Notes under the pieces: model-generated | What the model was told of the DNA's origin: nothing | Databases searched by the model: none | What the model saw: the letters and a program-made list of their open reading frames with translations, nothing else | Position numbers and translations under genes: made by a program | DNA from: Gnomoniopsis sp. IMI 355080 | Lineage: Eukaryota > Ascomycota > Sordariomycetes > Diaporthales > Gnomoniaceae | Length of the DNA: 32,304 nt | Reading direction: 5' to 3' | Assembly (NCBI GenBank): GCA_027946555.1 | Contig: JAPEVC010000316.1 | Location: 1-32,304 of the forward strand | Shown: piece after piece, positions 20,507 through 30,737 of the stretch | Layout: each line of letters opens with the position of its first letter | Numbering within the stretch: the stretch's first letter is position 1

Positions 20507-21919
20507 ATGGCGACTCTTGGCTTTCAACCTCAACAACACCATCATTTTTCGGGCGAAACCGTGCAGAGTCCCACGCACGACCAAGCTCTTCAGTATGAGA
20601 ATCAAGTCATCCACACCCACTCACTTGGCCACTGGCTGCCCAAGAACCGTCATGTGATAGCCTCTTGGGTGGCCAAGAAAGCAGAAGAATGTAAAAATAC
20701 CAATGATGCGCTTGATCCGAGCCTCGAGGTGTTCCAGAAACTTGTCAACGGGGACCCGAAGCTTCAAAAGCTTGCTAACGACATGTTCACTGAGGCCTCG
20801 ACGCACTATCCCCAGGACCCCGTGGGCAACTGTGCAATCCAGAACTTCGAGCAGTTTCTCTACGCAACCAATAACATCATCAAGTCAGGCCCGCAATGGT
20901 ACGACAAGAAGCAGCCGGCAACAGCTATGGGCATGATTGGCTTTCCTATCAATGCGCTTCTGGATTGGCCCATGGGGACTGCTTCGGGTTACGAGTTCTG
21001 GCTCCTTCCAGAAGTCAACGTTGCAATGAGCAGAGTTCTTAAGACCTGGGGGAAATTCTTGGTCTCTCCAGCTTCGACCAGCTGCCTCAACCAGCAGAAT
21101 GGGTGGCTATCGCAGGATGCTCAAGGCCAGCTCGCGATCAAGGCTAACGATGGGGCCACAGGCTACAGCTTCCAACAATTGTTCTTATGTGACCCGACGG
21201 CTCCAAACTACGGATTCAATTCCTGGGACGCGTTCTTTGTACGCGAATTTCGCGAGGGCATGCGGCCCATCGAATTTCCCGAAGAGAGTCGCGTCATTAC
21301 CAATGCTTGCGAGTCAGCACCTCTGCAGGTTCGAACGGATGTGAAGCTCTCTGATTTGTTCTTCTTGAAAGACCAGCCGTACTCTCTGCTTAACATGCTC
21401 AACATGAACAACAACATGGCCCAGCAATTCGTTGGTGGCACCGTCTATCAGGCCTTCTTGAGCGCCATGAGCTATCATCGCTGGCATGCACCCGTCAGCG
21501 GCGTTGTTAAAGGCATTGAAATGGTACCGGGAACGTACTATAGTGAGAACTGGTTCGAGGGTCTGGCTGGTGCGCAAGATCCGGACAAGCCCGACCCTGC
21601 CGCCCCAAACTACTCTCAGCCCTACATCAGTGCCGTCGCCACGAGGGGTATCATTTATATCGAAGCGAACGACCCCAAGATTGGTTTGATGGCTATTGTC
21701 TTCATTGGAATGGCAGAGGTGTCTAGTTGCGAGTTTACTGTTGGAATAGGTGACGCGGTCCATAAGGGGCAGCAGATTGGAATGTTTCATTTTGGCGGCA
21801 GTTCTCACTGCATGTTGTATCGTCCAGGCGTGAATCTCGGGTTTGTCCACCCACCCCCTTGGAACATGGACACAGAAGAAAATTTTCGTGTCGGGAGTGC
21901 ACTCGCTATGGTCTTGTAG
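20507..21919 (+). CDS. PsiD-like / phosphatidylserine-decarboxylase-family decarboxylase
   Basis: A single exon of 470 aa from the ATG at 20507, which has good context (ATCATGGCG) and gives a length close to PsiD (about 440 aa); an in-frame ATG 38 codons upstream is less likely. The N-terminal half is the extra domain of the PsiD group (LGHWLPKNRHVIASWVAKK, then NFEQFLYATN). The C-terminal half is the decarboxylase core: FNSWDAFFVREFREGMRPI, YHRWHAPVSGVVKGIEMVPG around residues 323-340, and the self-processing site FGGSSHCMLYRPGVNLGF at about residues 430-447. In this family the chain cuts itself at a serine to form a pyruvoyl cofactor; GGSS replaces the LGST of true phosphatidylserine decarboxylases. 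The GGSS form and lack of a membrane or targeting segment favour a soluble amino-acid decarboxylase (PsiD acts on tryptophan), but the substrate here is unknown. Confidence 0.85.
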   Translation: MATLGFQPQQHHHFSGETVQSPTHDQALQYENQVIHTHSLGHWLPKNRHVIASWVAKKAEECKNTNDALDPSLEVFQKLVNGDPKLQKLANDMFTEASTHYPQDPVGNCAIQNFEQFLYATNNIIKSGPQWYDKKQPATAMGMIGFPINALLDWPMGTASGYEFWLLPEVNVAMSRVLKTWGKFLVSPASTSCLNQQNGWLSQDAQGQLAIKANDGATGYSFQQLFLCDPTAPNYGFNSWDAFFVREFREGMRPIEFPEESRVITNACESAPLQVRTDVKLSDLFFLKDQPYSLLNMLNMNNNMAQQFVGGTVYQAFLSAMSYHRWHAPVSGVVKGIEMVPGTYYSENWFEGLAGAQDPDKPDPAAPNYSQPYISAVATRGIIYIEANDPKIGLMAIVFIGMAEVSSCEFTVGIGDAVHKGQQIGMFHFGGSSHCMLYRPGVNLGFVHPPPWNMDTEENFRVGSALAMVL

Positions 21920-22649
21920 GGTCATATGTAGACAGAACTGGTCATGGAACTTGTTGCCGGGGCAACTTTTGTGGAATCCTGATTCTTTGCTATACATGCA
22001 GTGCTTCATGGACTATTATCCTGTTACATTGAAGTTGTAAACTAACAAACGAAGTTATGCAAAGTTAAGCTGCACGAAGACATATCTCCTGAGTCTCGCT
22101 TAATAGCAAGCGATGACTCAAGGATACCAGTCATTGCACCGTGTGACGGTAGTGCGCAGACAAAAATGAGACGCTGTGGTATCTAATGAATCTCATGAGC
22201 ATCGATCATAAAATAGCCTATAGAACAATCTAGGTGTCGCAGATGAAGAATGTGACTTAGCCAGATCCATTATAGTCGCGCAAGAAATATTGCACCAGAC
22301 TTTCAGCTCCTGCCGAAGCAGCGAAACGCGGTACGACAACGCAGATACCCGGACACAATTTCTGACAGACACCGTGTAGCTTGAGCCCTGGTGGATAACT
22401 TTATTGTCAAGAAACTTCTCGGACTGAGGACGTCATCACATAATAGCTGAGCGAAAGGTACCCCCAGTGAGCCCTGTGATCTCTGGTTGAGTACCTGTGT
22501 GAGCTGTGCAAGACGTCTATAAAGTTTGGGAAAGCGCCATATATAGTAAAGCTTTCAGGGAGGCCTACCTGAGTAGAAACCTAAGAAGCAGTCAATCACG
22601 TACGAATTCAGTTCCACAAAGCCTCCAATTCTCTATACTCTTCCTCAAA
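21920..22649. other. Intergenic region with promoter of the next gene
   Basis: About 730 nt, AT-rich, with no supported gene. It ends in a short CT-rich leader before 22650 and carries a TATA box at 22518. Confidence 0.45.
22518..22523 (+). promoter_or_regulatory. TATA box of small secreted-protein gene
   Basis: TATAAA within GTCTATAAAGTT, 132 nt before the start codon at 22650; a second TATATA lies near 22541. Position and context suit a strongly regulated secreted-protein gene. Confidence 0.4.
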
Positions 22650-23213
22650 ATGAAGTCTTTCTTGACACTTACCGCTGCCCTTCTCGCCACTACCGTATCG
22701 TCTCAAAAGCCGTACGGCAGTGGTGGTGGCTCAAGCAGTCCAGTTCCGGTGACTACGAACTGTTCTACACAGTTTTCAATCACCTCATTTAATGCAACCT
22801 GTGCCCCAGCCCCTCACAGTGAGGGATGCTCGTGAGTGTTCCTTGGCGAACATAGATTCCCTCCTTTAATTTCATGTTGGCCCTTGTTAACACATTGGTT
22901 CAGTTTCAACTTCGAAGTAGCAACCGATACTTCTCCCAGCTCATCAGTCAGCTGCAGCGCCAACTTTGGCGACGCGACTATTCAACTGCCATTGGTTCCC
23001 TTCACCTTTTGTACCGGGAGCCATGACATTGTCTGGGGTTGGGCGCCTATTGGACCTCCTAATGGTACTGCTACCAACTACTCCCTCCTTATTACGAACG
23101 CAAACATGGGTCTTGCCGCGGCAAAACTTTGGGATGCATCTGACTACCCAATGATCCAGGTCGGGGTGACCAATTATCAGGAATACACCGGGAGCACGAG
23201 TTTCACACTGTAG
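22650..23213 (+). CDS. Small secreted cysteine-containing protein
   Basis: Exons 22650-22831 and 22904-23213 give 163 aa. The start context is CAAAATGAAG. The signal peptide MKSFLTLTAALLATTVSS is followed by a short Gly/Ser linker, then a domain with five to six cysteines (TNCSTQFSITSFNATCAP, SEGCSFNFEV, SVSCSANF, FTFCTG). Several N-glycosylation sequons are present (NCS, NAT, NGT, NYS). The 72-nt intron has donor GTGAGT and acceptor TTCAG, with GTTAACAC upstream as a likely branch region, and the join restores the phrase GCSFNFEV. The pattern SITSFNATCAP...CSFNFEV resembles a common class of small fungal secreted beta-rich proteins, some of them effector-like, but I cannot assign a named family. 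Function unknown; probably extracellular. Confidence 0.82.
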
Positions 23214-24136
23214 CAACCACTTTGAAGAGCCTTGACATATCACAGGATTGGGACGATTGGTAACATGACTTGATCTGGTGGGAAAGGCTATTCAATGCCT
23301 TTCTTGCCCTGGTGTTTTATCACTGCGCAGAGATATTTACTGTCCATGGTTTCAAGTTTTGCAGTCACGGTGCTCGTAAAGTAAGTTATACGCAAGATTG
23401 AGCTATGTCAGTGACTGGTATAAAATGCGCAAAGATGTAATTCTCAGATTTCTTTTGGTGTGGAAAGATGCAATGGTATCATTGAGGGGACTACATAGGT
23501 AGCCGGCTCTCTAATCACTCGCTCAAAGTCCCTCAACAATTCACAAGGGCCATTAATGGTTTCACTCATACTCTGTCACTAAACATCGCTACTGAAAATG
23601 TGGTGACGATAAGATAAACCATTCCTACTGACAGAAGTAATACCTTTAACATAGACAATCAGATGGCTGTTTTGACAATTCAGTAGTGTTTGCGAAACAC
23701 CAGTCAGTATCACTCCACATTTACAGCTCTGGAAGACACCATCTCATAAATTTGAGAAGAAGTTCAATGTTTCCGAGAACCTTGGAAACACGCCAGTATC
23801 AATACCATTCCATCCAAGAGATCATTACAATAATGACATTTTCTCGATTGCAGATATCCTACCAAGATACTCAACCGTGCATAATTAGGAACAAATTGCA
23901 GCATCATCCAACTGCTACCGCAAGAGCTGCCACAAGCTACGAAAAGAAATACAGACACCATGTCATTAAATGCTGAAGACTGGAGCTGGACAGTTGGAGA
24001 CATCAGTCCCCGCCTCGCTGCACTTCTCCGTGATGAAAACCTGTATGCAACTTGGTAAACTCGTAAGCTCATTCTCCTGATTTCGAACCTCACAGGGCAT
24101 GGTAAATCTATGAGCAAGAGCTCGATCAAATAGGTC
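23214..24136. other. Intergenic region, possible 5' remains of the RBR relic
   Basis: About 920 nt, AT-rich. From 23959 a short frame begins MSLNAEDWSWTVGDISPR and ends in a stop after about 33 codons; it may be a leftover first exon of the downstream RBR relic, but no splice restores an open frame into it. Nothing else is supported. Confidence 0.35.
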
Positions 24137-24786
24137 TTGCAAATTCATGAACCTAATCCGAAGTCAGCAGCAAAGACAAAAGGAATAATTGACTCAGGGG
24201 ATGCAGATATACAAAAAGAATGCCAAATCTGTCTCATTTCTTACCATCCTGACGTTTTCCCTTACGAGATTGAGGCCAGTGGCTGCAAATGTCTCTCTGA
24301 TGCGTCCTTGGTATGTCTTCAAGAGCATATGCGAACGCAGCTCAACTCTAAAGAGTGGAAAGAAGGAAGCATGACCTGCTCGGTTCGCAACCGCAGCCTG
24401 TTGAACCAAGAAATTGAAAAATATGCGGACGGGGAGACTCTGGCCAAGTAAGACCGTGTGAAAATCGGCACCTCATCATCGTCCCTCGAAATATTGACGA
24501 AATCAGACACCTCCCATACTCTCTGAACCACACAATATATGACCTTCCTACCTTCATCCGTCGCCCTTCTTGCCCCTCGGGCCAAATCCACGACGACCCC
24601 ATCACCCAACCTATCGTAACGTGCGACGCGTGCGCCACCATGTTCTGCCACGCCCACCGTCTCCCAACCGTCCCAACCGCACTATTACCTCACGATAACA
24701 TGTCGTGAGCGAACTGCGATGCGGACTACCAAGGCGTGCCGCGATTTTTGGTTGGATTGAGAAGAACGAAGGATGCATATAAATGA
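24137..24786 (+). pseudogene. Degenerate RBR-type (RING-IBR) ubiquitin-ligase relic
   Basis: The frame at 24137-24451 contains a RING1-like start (KECQICLISYHPDVFP, then CKCLSDASLVCLQEHM). The His-type position and the closing CPxC (here TCSVRN) are lost. Treating 24448-24506 as an intron (donor GTAAGA, acceptor ATCAG, 59 nt) joins it in frame to an IBR-like block: SCPSGQIHDDPITQPIVTC, DACATMFCHAHRLP. This is the usual phrase of fungal RBR proteins. An in-frame TGA (24706-24708) then interrupts the place where a Cys is expected, and the frame resumes as ANCDADYQGVP until a TGA at 24784-24786. There is no second RING with a catalytic Cys. A short expressed protein is possible, but loss of zinc ligands and the stop argue for a relic. 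Confidence 0.65.
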
Positions 24787-25112
24787 CTTGTGGGTTGTTC
24801 TTGAGCGAATTATCGTTGAGGCTTCTACTGTTGCATTGAGCTGACATTATTACATAGGTCCTTGCGGGTATCAGTTTGCTGGGATTGTCTGGGTCCATAG
24901 GTGAATGGCTGTGTATGTTTTGGAGGTGGAATGGTCCAGTTCTACCAATGTCTGAATAATTCTGACGGATCGAACGTGATACTGGCAAGCTGCGACACTA
25001 GGCTCGTGTCTTTTAAAATTCCTGAAGTCAAGGATTGATATATGACTATAGCTAGAGAAATTTTGAACTCCCAGTGCAATGTCCCATAAACATCTTTTGC
25101 ACCACATAAAAA
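24787..25112. other. Short intergenic region
   Basis: About 326 nt of AT-rich sequence between the RBR relic and the permease stop codon. Nothing recognisable. Confidence 0.4.
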
Positions 25113-26812
25113 TCAAACAACCTTCCCGTCATCTTTTTTATCCACCCTCTCATCTTCGCTTGCTTCATAAGCCAATTGAACATCGTCTAATGCGTCCCCA
25201 ACTTCCATCCAGTGATCACTGCAACTTGGAATGGGGGAGATCTTGCACAACGCCCAATACATGCCAGACGATACAATGAATCCGGCAAAGAAATTGAGAT
25301 TGTAGATGTACGTGGCTCCAGCAGGAACATCTCGTCCAATGGCGCCGGCAAAGCCAACCACGTTGATCAAAATTCCCGCAATGTAGGCCACATACGCTCT
25401 CCAGTGGACACCAAAGGTGAAGAAGTAGGGGCCCGTCGGGCGCGCATCATACAGCTCCTTCACCTCGAAGTAGCCCTTCCGCACAAAGTAGTAGTCCGAG
25501 ATCATGACTCCAGCGATGGAGGATAGGAATACAGAGTAAGCTGATAAGTATGTCGTAAACTGGTTCGAGGATGTGAGAAGTGTGTATGGACACATCGCCA
25601 GACCGACTGCGGCGCAGATATACCCGCCACGCCGAATGTTGAGGAACCGTGGAAGCAAAGCGGTCATGTCTGTGCCGGCGGACACAGAATTCGCTGCAAT
25701 GTTGGTTCCAAGTTGAGCCAAGGCAAAAGCCAACGCAATAACAAATACGCCAAAGCGCTGTCCCGAGCCGCCATCATCGATGAACTTCTCGAGCAGGTCG
25801 GTAGGATCCCAGACTGGGTCGCCGCCGTAGATTACGGCCGAGCTCGATGACACAATGATGCCAATGAAGCTAGTTACGGCGAAACCGAGGGGAATGGTAA
25901 AGAGCTGAGACCATAGGGCATCATTCGGCTTCCTGGCGAAGCGCGTGAAATCCGGATCGTTCACAATGAGAGTGGCAAAGTTCGCGATGGAGGACATGAT
26001 GCCCTTGACAAATTCCCAGGCTAGGGCGGAGCCGGAGAGTTTCGCAGGCTGGCTGACGACGGGGCCGATGCCACCGGCACGCACGACCGCCCAGATGAGG
26101 AAGGCGATGGCAGCACAGGGGACGAAGTAGGCCTTGACCGTGAAGAGATGGCGGATTTGGTGGACGGGGAACCAGATTGCGGGAAGAGACAGCAACCAGA
26201 AGATGAAGAAGCTGACCCAGTCGGCGGTCGTAGTCCCGGAGTCCGCAGGGAATGTGTTTGGAATTGTTTCCCGGTCCTTTACTGGCGTGTCAGGGCTCTG
26301 CTGTGGCGAGAAAGAAATATGGATTGACTTACCCAAGACTTCCAGATTGCTCGAATCATGAGATACACGCATTCGCCTCCAATATAGCTCTGGACTCCAT
26401 ACCAGATGCATGCCATTGCAGCTCTGTTGAATACAGGCCATAAGCTACCCCATATTCCAAATGAAGCTCTATTTACCACAGGAAAGCCTATGTGGTAAGT
26501 CGCGCCTATGCGACCCGTGGCACATACAAAGCACCCGGCAATGGCATATCCAATCCATACACAGAGCCACGACTGCCACCATGAGAGCCCAGCCGAAACC
26601 ATGGACGAGCTGATCATCCAGGTATTGATGTTGAAACTGTCGGCAATCCAGAAGCCAACAAAGTTCCATGCCTTCCATTGTCGCCGTTCGGGCTCGACGG
26701 GTTTAAGGTCATGGTTTGTGAGCATGAGCTGGGATGTGGTAAGGCCGGGCTCATGGTCCACGGCGAGCTTGTTGGTCCATTGTCGGAGCCTGGCTCCGCT
26801 GTTGGAGTCCAT
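25113..26812 (-). CDS. NCS1-family nucleobase/allantoin-type permease (Fur group)
   Basis: Exons 26812-26333 and 26276-25113 give 547 aa. The typical NCS1/Fur opening is present (WTNKLAVDHEPGLTTSQLML, NHDLKPVEPERRQW), then FWIADSFNINTWMISSSM in the first membrane segment, ATGRIGATYHIGFPVVNRAS, and WPVFNRAAMACIWYGVQSYI. After the intron come SLPAIWFPVHQIRHLFTVK, IVNDPDFTRFARKPNDALW, GTNIAANSVSAGTDMTALLP and SDYYFVRKGYFEV. About 12 membrane segments are expected, with cytosolic ends. Fungal members import uracil, allantoin, uridine or related compounds at the plasma membrane; the exact substrate cannot be told. The 56-nt intron uses donor GTAAGT, branch CTGAC and an AAG acceptor; the nearer CAG would give an immediate stop. 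The start at 26812 gives the usual N-terminus, although the frame is open to 27010. Confidence 0.9.
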
Positions 26813-28593
26813 AGTATTGATGAAGCTTGAGTTGCTTTGGGCGGCTGCAGTAACCCGGTAGTGAGTTTGGAAAAACGTAATGGTTATGGATGAGGGAGTT
26901 TCGATCAAGTAATAGATCCAAATAGCTGGGATCTTTGCTAGTAAGATCTGCCACGTGAGCTCACGCTGCGTGCGACCCGAACTAACAAGTCCCGGAGTGG
27001 GGGAATGCAATGTAAACTACCAGTGACCGAATAGTTCCGAACAAGAATGGATCGAAAGGGGAATGGAAAGATGGAGAATTCAATAAAGGAGATGTCTCGA
27101 GCAAATAATATTCGAAAAGAAAGAGAGGTGTTCTCGCAAGATAAATGCTTTTGCGACAGCGGAGTCTGTAGTAAGGTTTTTGGAAGCCCCCACGCCTAGT
27201 TGTGGTCGCTCGGCCCCCTGGCATTTGAACAATTTTTCTACGCTGTACCTGCAAAACATAAAACCGCCTTCTCAAGGCTAAGATACTGCATGCTCGGCCG
27301 GGATACCCGATGACAGGGCGAAGAGCAAGCAGGTAGGGTTGCATTATCGAGCCACTACTATGGTAGTCCAGCAAAAAACTAATCCGGGACCGGCCACCCA
27401 GGGCCCCTAAGACAGCATGTTGGCCCTGCTTTGGCGTTTTTTTTCTTCTTTCTTCTATTGATAAGATATGCTTGGAGGCTGGATAGCTGGTCGTCGCACT
27501 TGAATTCGCCAAGATTATATTCTTGGATTAGGGAAAATACGGAAATGGTCAGCAGCTATCGCTGGCCTAATCACGCGGAGATGGCAGGAGAAAGATGAGA
27601 GGTCGTCAAAAACCCCTGCAAGCTCAGCCACCCCTGACCCTGCCTGATCTGCCATGCACAGATCAAATGGCGGGGATAAGACCCCGCTAAGATAGGCATT
27701 CCCTGTCAGACCTTATCTCAATATCAGTTTTACTCGATCTCATCGAGTCAACTCTGCCATGAACCCCAACCCTCCAAATCTTTTCCCATCCTCGCCGAAC
27801 TCGCTTGTGGGCTCGGTCAACGCTAGAATGTAAACCAAATACCGTTTCATGGAGTGTTGTAAGCAGTGACTGGCGGTATGAATACCCCTTCAACAGCAGT
27901 CGAGCGTCCCATGCGGCATTTGGCTTGTAGCAGAGCATGTGCACACTTGAGTAATCGGTTCAAGTCTCGTGGGACGAAAAAACTCATCTCTGCTGCGCTG
28001 CTGCAGGTAACACAGAGTACCGGGCAAAACGCATAGCCAACTTGAATCTCCACTTCATCCTACCTACCTGGGTAGATATGTCATACCAAGTTGATCCTTC
28101 TCGAATCTCACTTCGCGGTGGGCAATACTGCAAACAATTTCACCTAGCAAGTATTCGGGGCGCACATCAGGGGAGCCTTGAAAGGGAGACGACTTCGGAA
28201 TGAGGAACGTTCTCGAGAACCACCATGCCATAGTTTCACATATTCTCTACCTCCACAGAAGTCATAAACTACGCAAAGACCAAAGGTATTAACAAGTGAT
28301 TTCCATCAAATAGCTAGACCCACCCAACAAGAGTTCCTGCTGAATATTGCTCATAACACCCTGTTCGTTGTCCCAGATTGCCCAGATTGACCTCATGATA
28401 TTACCCTCAATCGTGCACCCATCGTGACAAACTTCTTCTCAGTCTTATGCAACTTGGAACTCCGGGGATACCGACTACTTCACATGCCTCGGCGCGGCTT
28501 GCCGTATCTAACTAGGGGTCGGGACAGTCCCTTGTGACCACCATATTTGCGCGAACAGATTCGTGAAACGAAAGCCATTCGATTGGCAGGTGC
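26813..28593. other. Intergenic region with permease promoter
   Basis: About 1.8 kb. The permease promoter occupies the left part, with GATA-type sites (AGATAA 27139-27144, TGATAA 27459-27464). A GC-rich hairpin with GATA sites lies at 27670-27718. An open frame of 176 aa (27512-26982, minus) lies in the leader and shows no protein-like features. The stretch 27800-28593 shows nothing I can name beyond a TACCTACCTGGGTA patch near 28061-28074. Confidence 0.45.
27670..27718. promoter_or_regulatory. Candidate CreA/GATA-factor regulatory cluster
   Basis: Inverted GCGGGG and CCCCGC (27670-27675 and 27682-27687) flank ATAAGA, forming a perfect 6-bp stem. GCGGGG fits the carbon repressor consensus SYGGRG. 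AGATAG (27690-27695) and TTATCT (27713-27718, reverse AGATAA) fit HGATAR sites of nitrogen GATA factors such as AreA. The cluster is about 860-900 nt upstream of the permease start; its target is inferred. Confidence 0.35.
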
Positions 28594-30737
28594 TCAGGTT
28601 GTAAGATCAACCTCAATCAGCCACGGCTCAACTTCAGAGGAAGGGTGTACCTGCGCCACTCGGTTCGCATGTCTCCCACGCAAATCCTCGCCATCGGCGA
28701 AAGCTTTCAGGAACGCATACACAACGTTGCCCTGATGTCCGATAGCAGATCCGCAATTCGGACTATGACCAACGCAGTGGACACCAATTGCGTAGCAATT
28801 TCTGTCCGAAACAACTTTGAAGATCGGTGCACCAGACATTCCTTTGCATGATTAGTCCAGTTCAGACCACGAGGTATCGATCACGGGATCACTCTTACCA
28901 CTTTTCGTGTCCAATAGATACCTCAAGGTATGGGTATCCTCGAGAGCATCGTAATATAACCCTTTACCTTGGACTTGGTGCATGACGCTACCACGAATGC
29001 TTCGTCCCGAGCCATATGGCATGTCTCCAGGGTATCCCACGATCTTGTAGACTGGATGGTGCTCAAAAGCTGGTGCGTCCTCGAATTGGATTGGTACCAC
29101 ATTGCGGAAGCCCCGGTGCAGCTTGACTAGAGCGAAATCATATTTCGCCTGGCCCGTTTTGTGGTATCCCCAGTGCATCGTGATGGCTTGCGCGGCATCA
29201 GACTCCTCACATATATCATTCTTCTTGCAGAGGTCATTTGGGTCTGCAGTGTGTCCAATGTATGCCGTCAGGCTCGTAGCGTAGGTTTTCGAGCCGCAGT
29301 CGTAAACCATATGTCCTGCTGTGACAAGAGCATTACGATTAATCATCCATCCTGTGCCTCCATATACTTCATTAGTCGATCCTTGATGTTGAAATTTGGC
29401 CACGAGCTTGCATATGTCTGGTGAAAACCCGCGACGGATATTAGTATATTGATGACGTCTCAATGCTCCTCGAGGTCAGGGACTGGTGAGGCATACCTCT
29501 GTATTGTCCTCCAGGTTTAATGTCGATGTAAGAGACTTTCTCCCGTTCAAAGTAACCATGCAGAATCTCCCTGATTGACGGAATGCTGTCGAGTTGATCG
29601 CGATTCTCCCGGACGCGATGGACAGGCTGTCCGTTGGCGATGGTGCTCGATTCTTGGGCTGAGGTTGTTTTCCAATATACTACCTTCACCTTCTTGTCGA
29701 TATTGGTGGTGTCTACCTTGTCAAGCCTTTGTCGTACAACCCGACGAAGTACTCTGTCACGGCTTGGATGTCTTGAACACACCGTTGTAGATTCTTGTCG
29801 CCGACCTTGAACCTCACATTGGAAAGCTTGAAACCAGTCGAACGCACTTCCCCGAGGCTTTTAGAATTCATTAGAAGCTGTAGATCAATCTTCAATAGAC
29901 GGCGCAGCTCCTGTATAATTCGTCTTTCATCATCCCGTTTCTGGTAGACCCAGTCAAAATGTAGTCCTTAAATGTCCCAGCCTGTCCAAAGTAAAGACTT
30001 ACCACTAGTTGGGAGGATGAACGAGGATTCTTCAACCTTTCGAGTCCTTCCTCTAGGTCACGAGTAGATTCCTGTAGCAGAATGTGCTCGTCCATGAGTT
30101 GATTCGCGTTGGATTCAAAAGCCACATCTTGAACCAGTTGCAGCAGGGTTTCCTGTATGTTCAGTACGGTCGTTTGTAGTGTTCTATACCCCCTGCTATG
30201 CAGTTCTTTCGCTAGATCACCGTCTGTTACATGTTGGGAAAAATGGGGTCGGCCAAGGTTCGAGTCGAAGAAGCTGTCAGGCAAGCTCTCCGCAAGTTGA
30301 TGCAACAGCTCAAGGTAGTCGCTCACCTCTGCTCTGAGATCAAAGGCGGCACTGGACCTCGGTAAATTTTTCAGAAGGGCATGGAGCGCAGGCGAGTGGG
30401 TAGTCCTTAGAAGTGGCAAAGTATCACGAGATGCGGAGCCTTTTCTGTGATCGGGTGCGCTAGACTTTTCTAGCTCTCCGTCGTTGAACAAGTCTTCCGT
30501 CGGTCCGAACACCCTGGCAGCTTCCTGGGCAAACGCAACGATACTGAAGATTCTTCTGCTGCTTCCGACAGCTTCAATGAGCCTGCGAGATGCTTCGCCA
30601 GGTGGAGGGTTTGGACTGCCTGATCCCGGAGGGGTCACTGCAGGTGATGCAGCGCTCCCCTACTGATAGTCAGAATAAATGTAGACAGGGGTATGAGATT
30701 TGTGAAATACCGTTGACACGTCTGATTCTGCCATCAT
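28594..30737 (-). CDS. Helical N-terminal region fused to trypsin-like serine protease
   Basis: Six exons (30737-30711, 30659-30003, 29940-29783, 29726-29497, 29417-28899, 28841-28594) give 612 aa. Residues 1-340 are mostly helical and soluble (LIEAVGSSRRIFSIVAFAQE, RAEVSDYLELLHQLAESLPD, LQESTRDLEEGLERLK), possibly coiled-coil. Residues 358-600 form a trypsin-like domain with a complete triad: His393 in NALVTAGHMVYD, Asp451 in KYDFALVKLHRG and Ser533 in GMSGAPIF, followed by IGVHCVGHSP. No signal peptide is present, so it is probably intracellular. Intron signals are good (TACTAAT branch in intron 4), and exon 1 encodes only MMAESDVST. The weak join is exon 3 to 4, where a 56-nt GTGTGT...AAAG intron is assumed; a one-base frameshift is the alternative. 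The build resembles fungal proteins that couple a signalling-type helical domain to a protease effector, which is inference. Confidence 0.75.

Noticed and set aside
26982..27512. 176-aa minus-strand frame before the permease
   Set aside because: Low-complexity, no recognisable features, located in the permease promoter.
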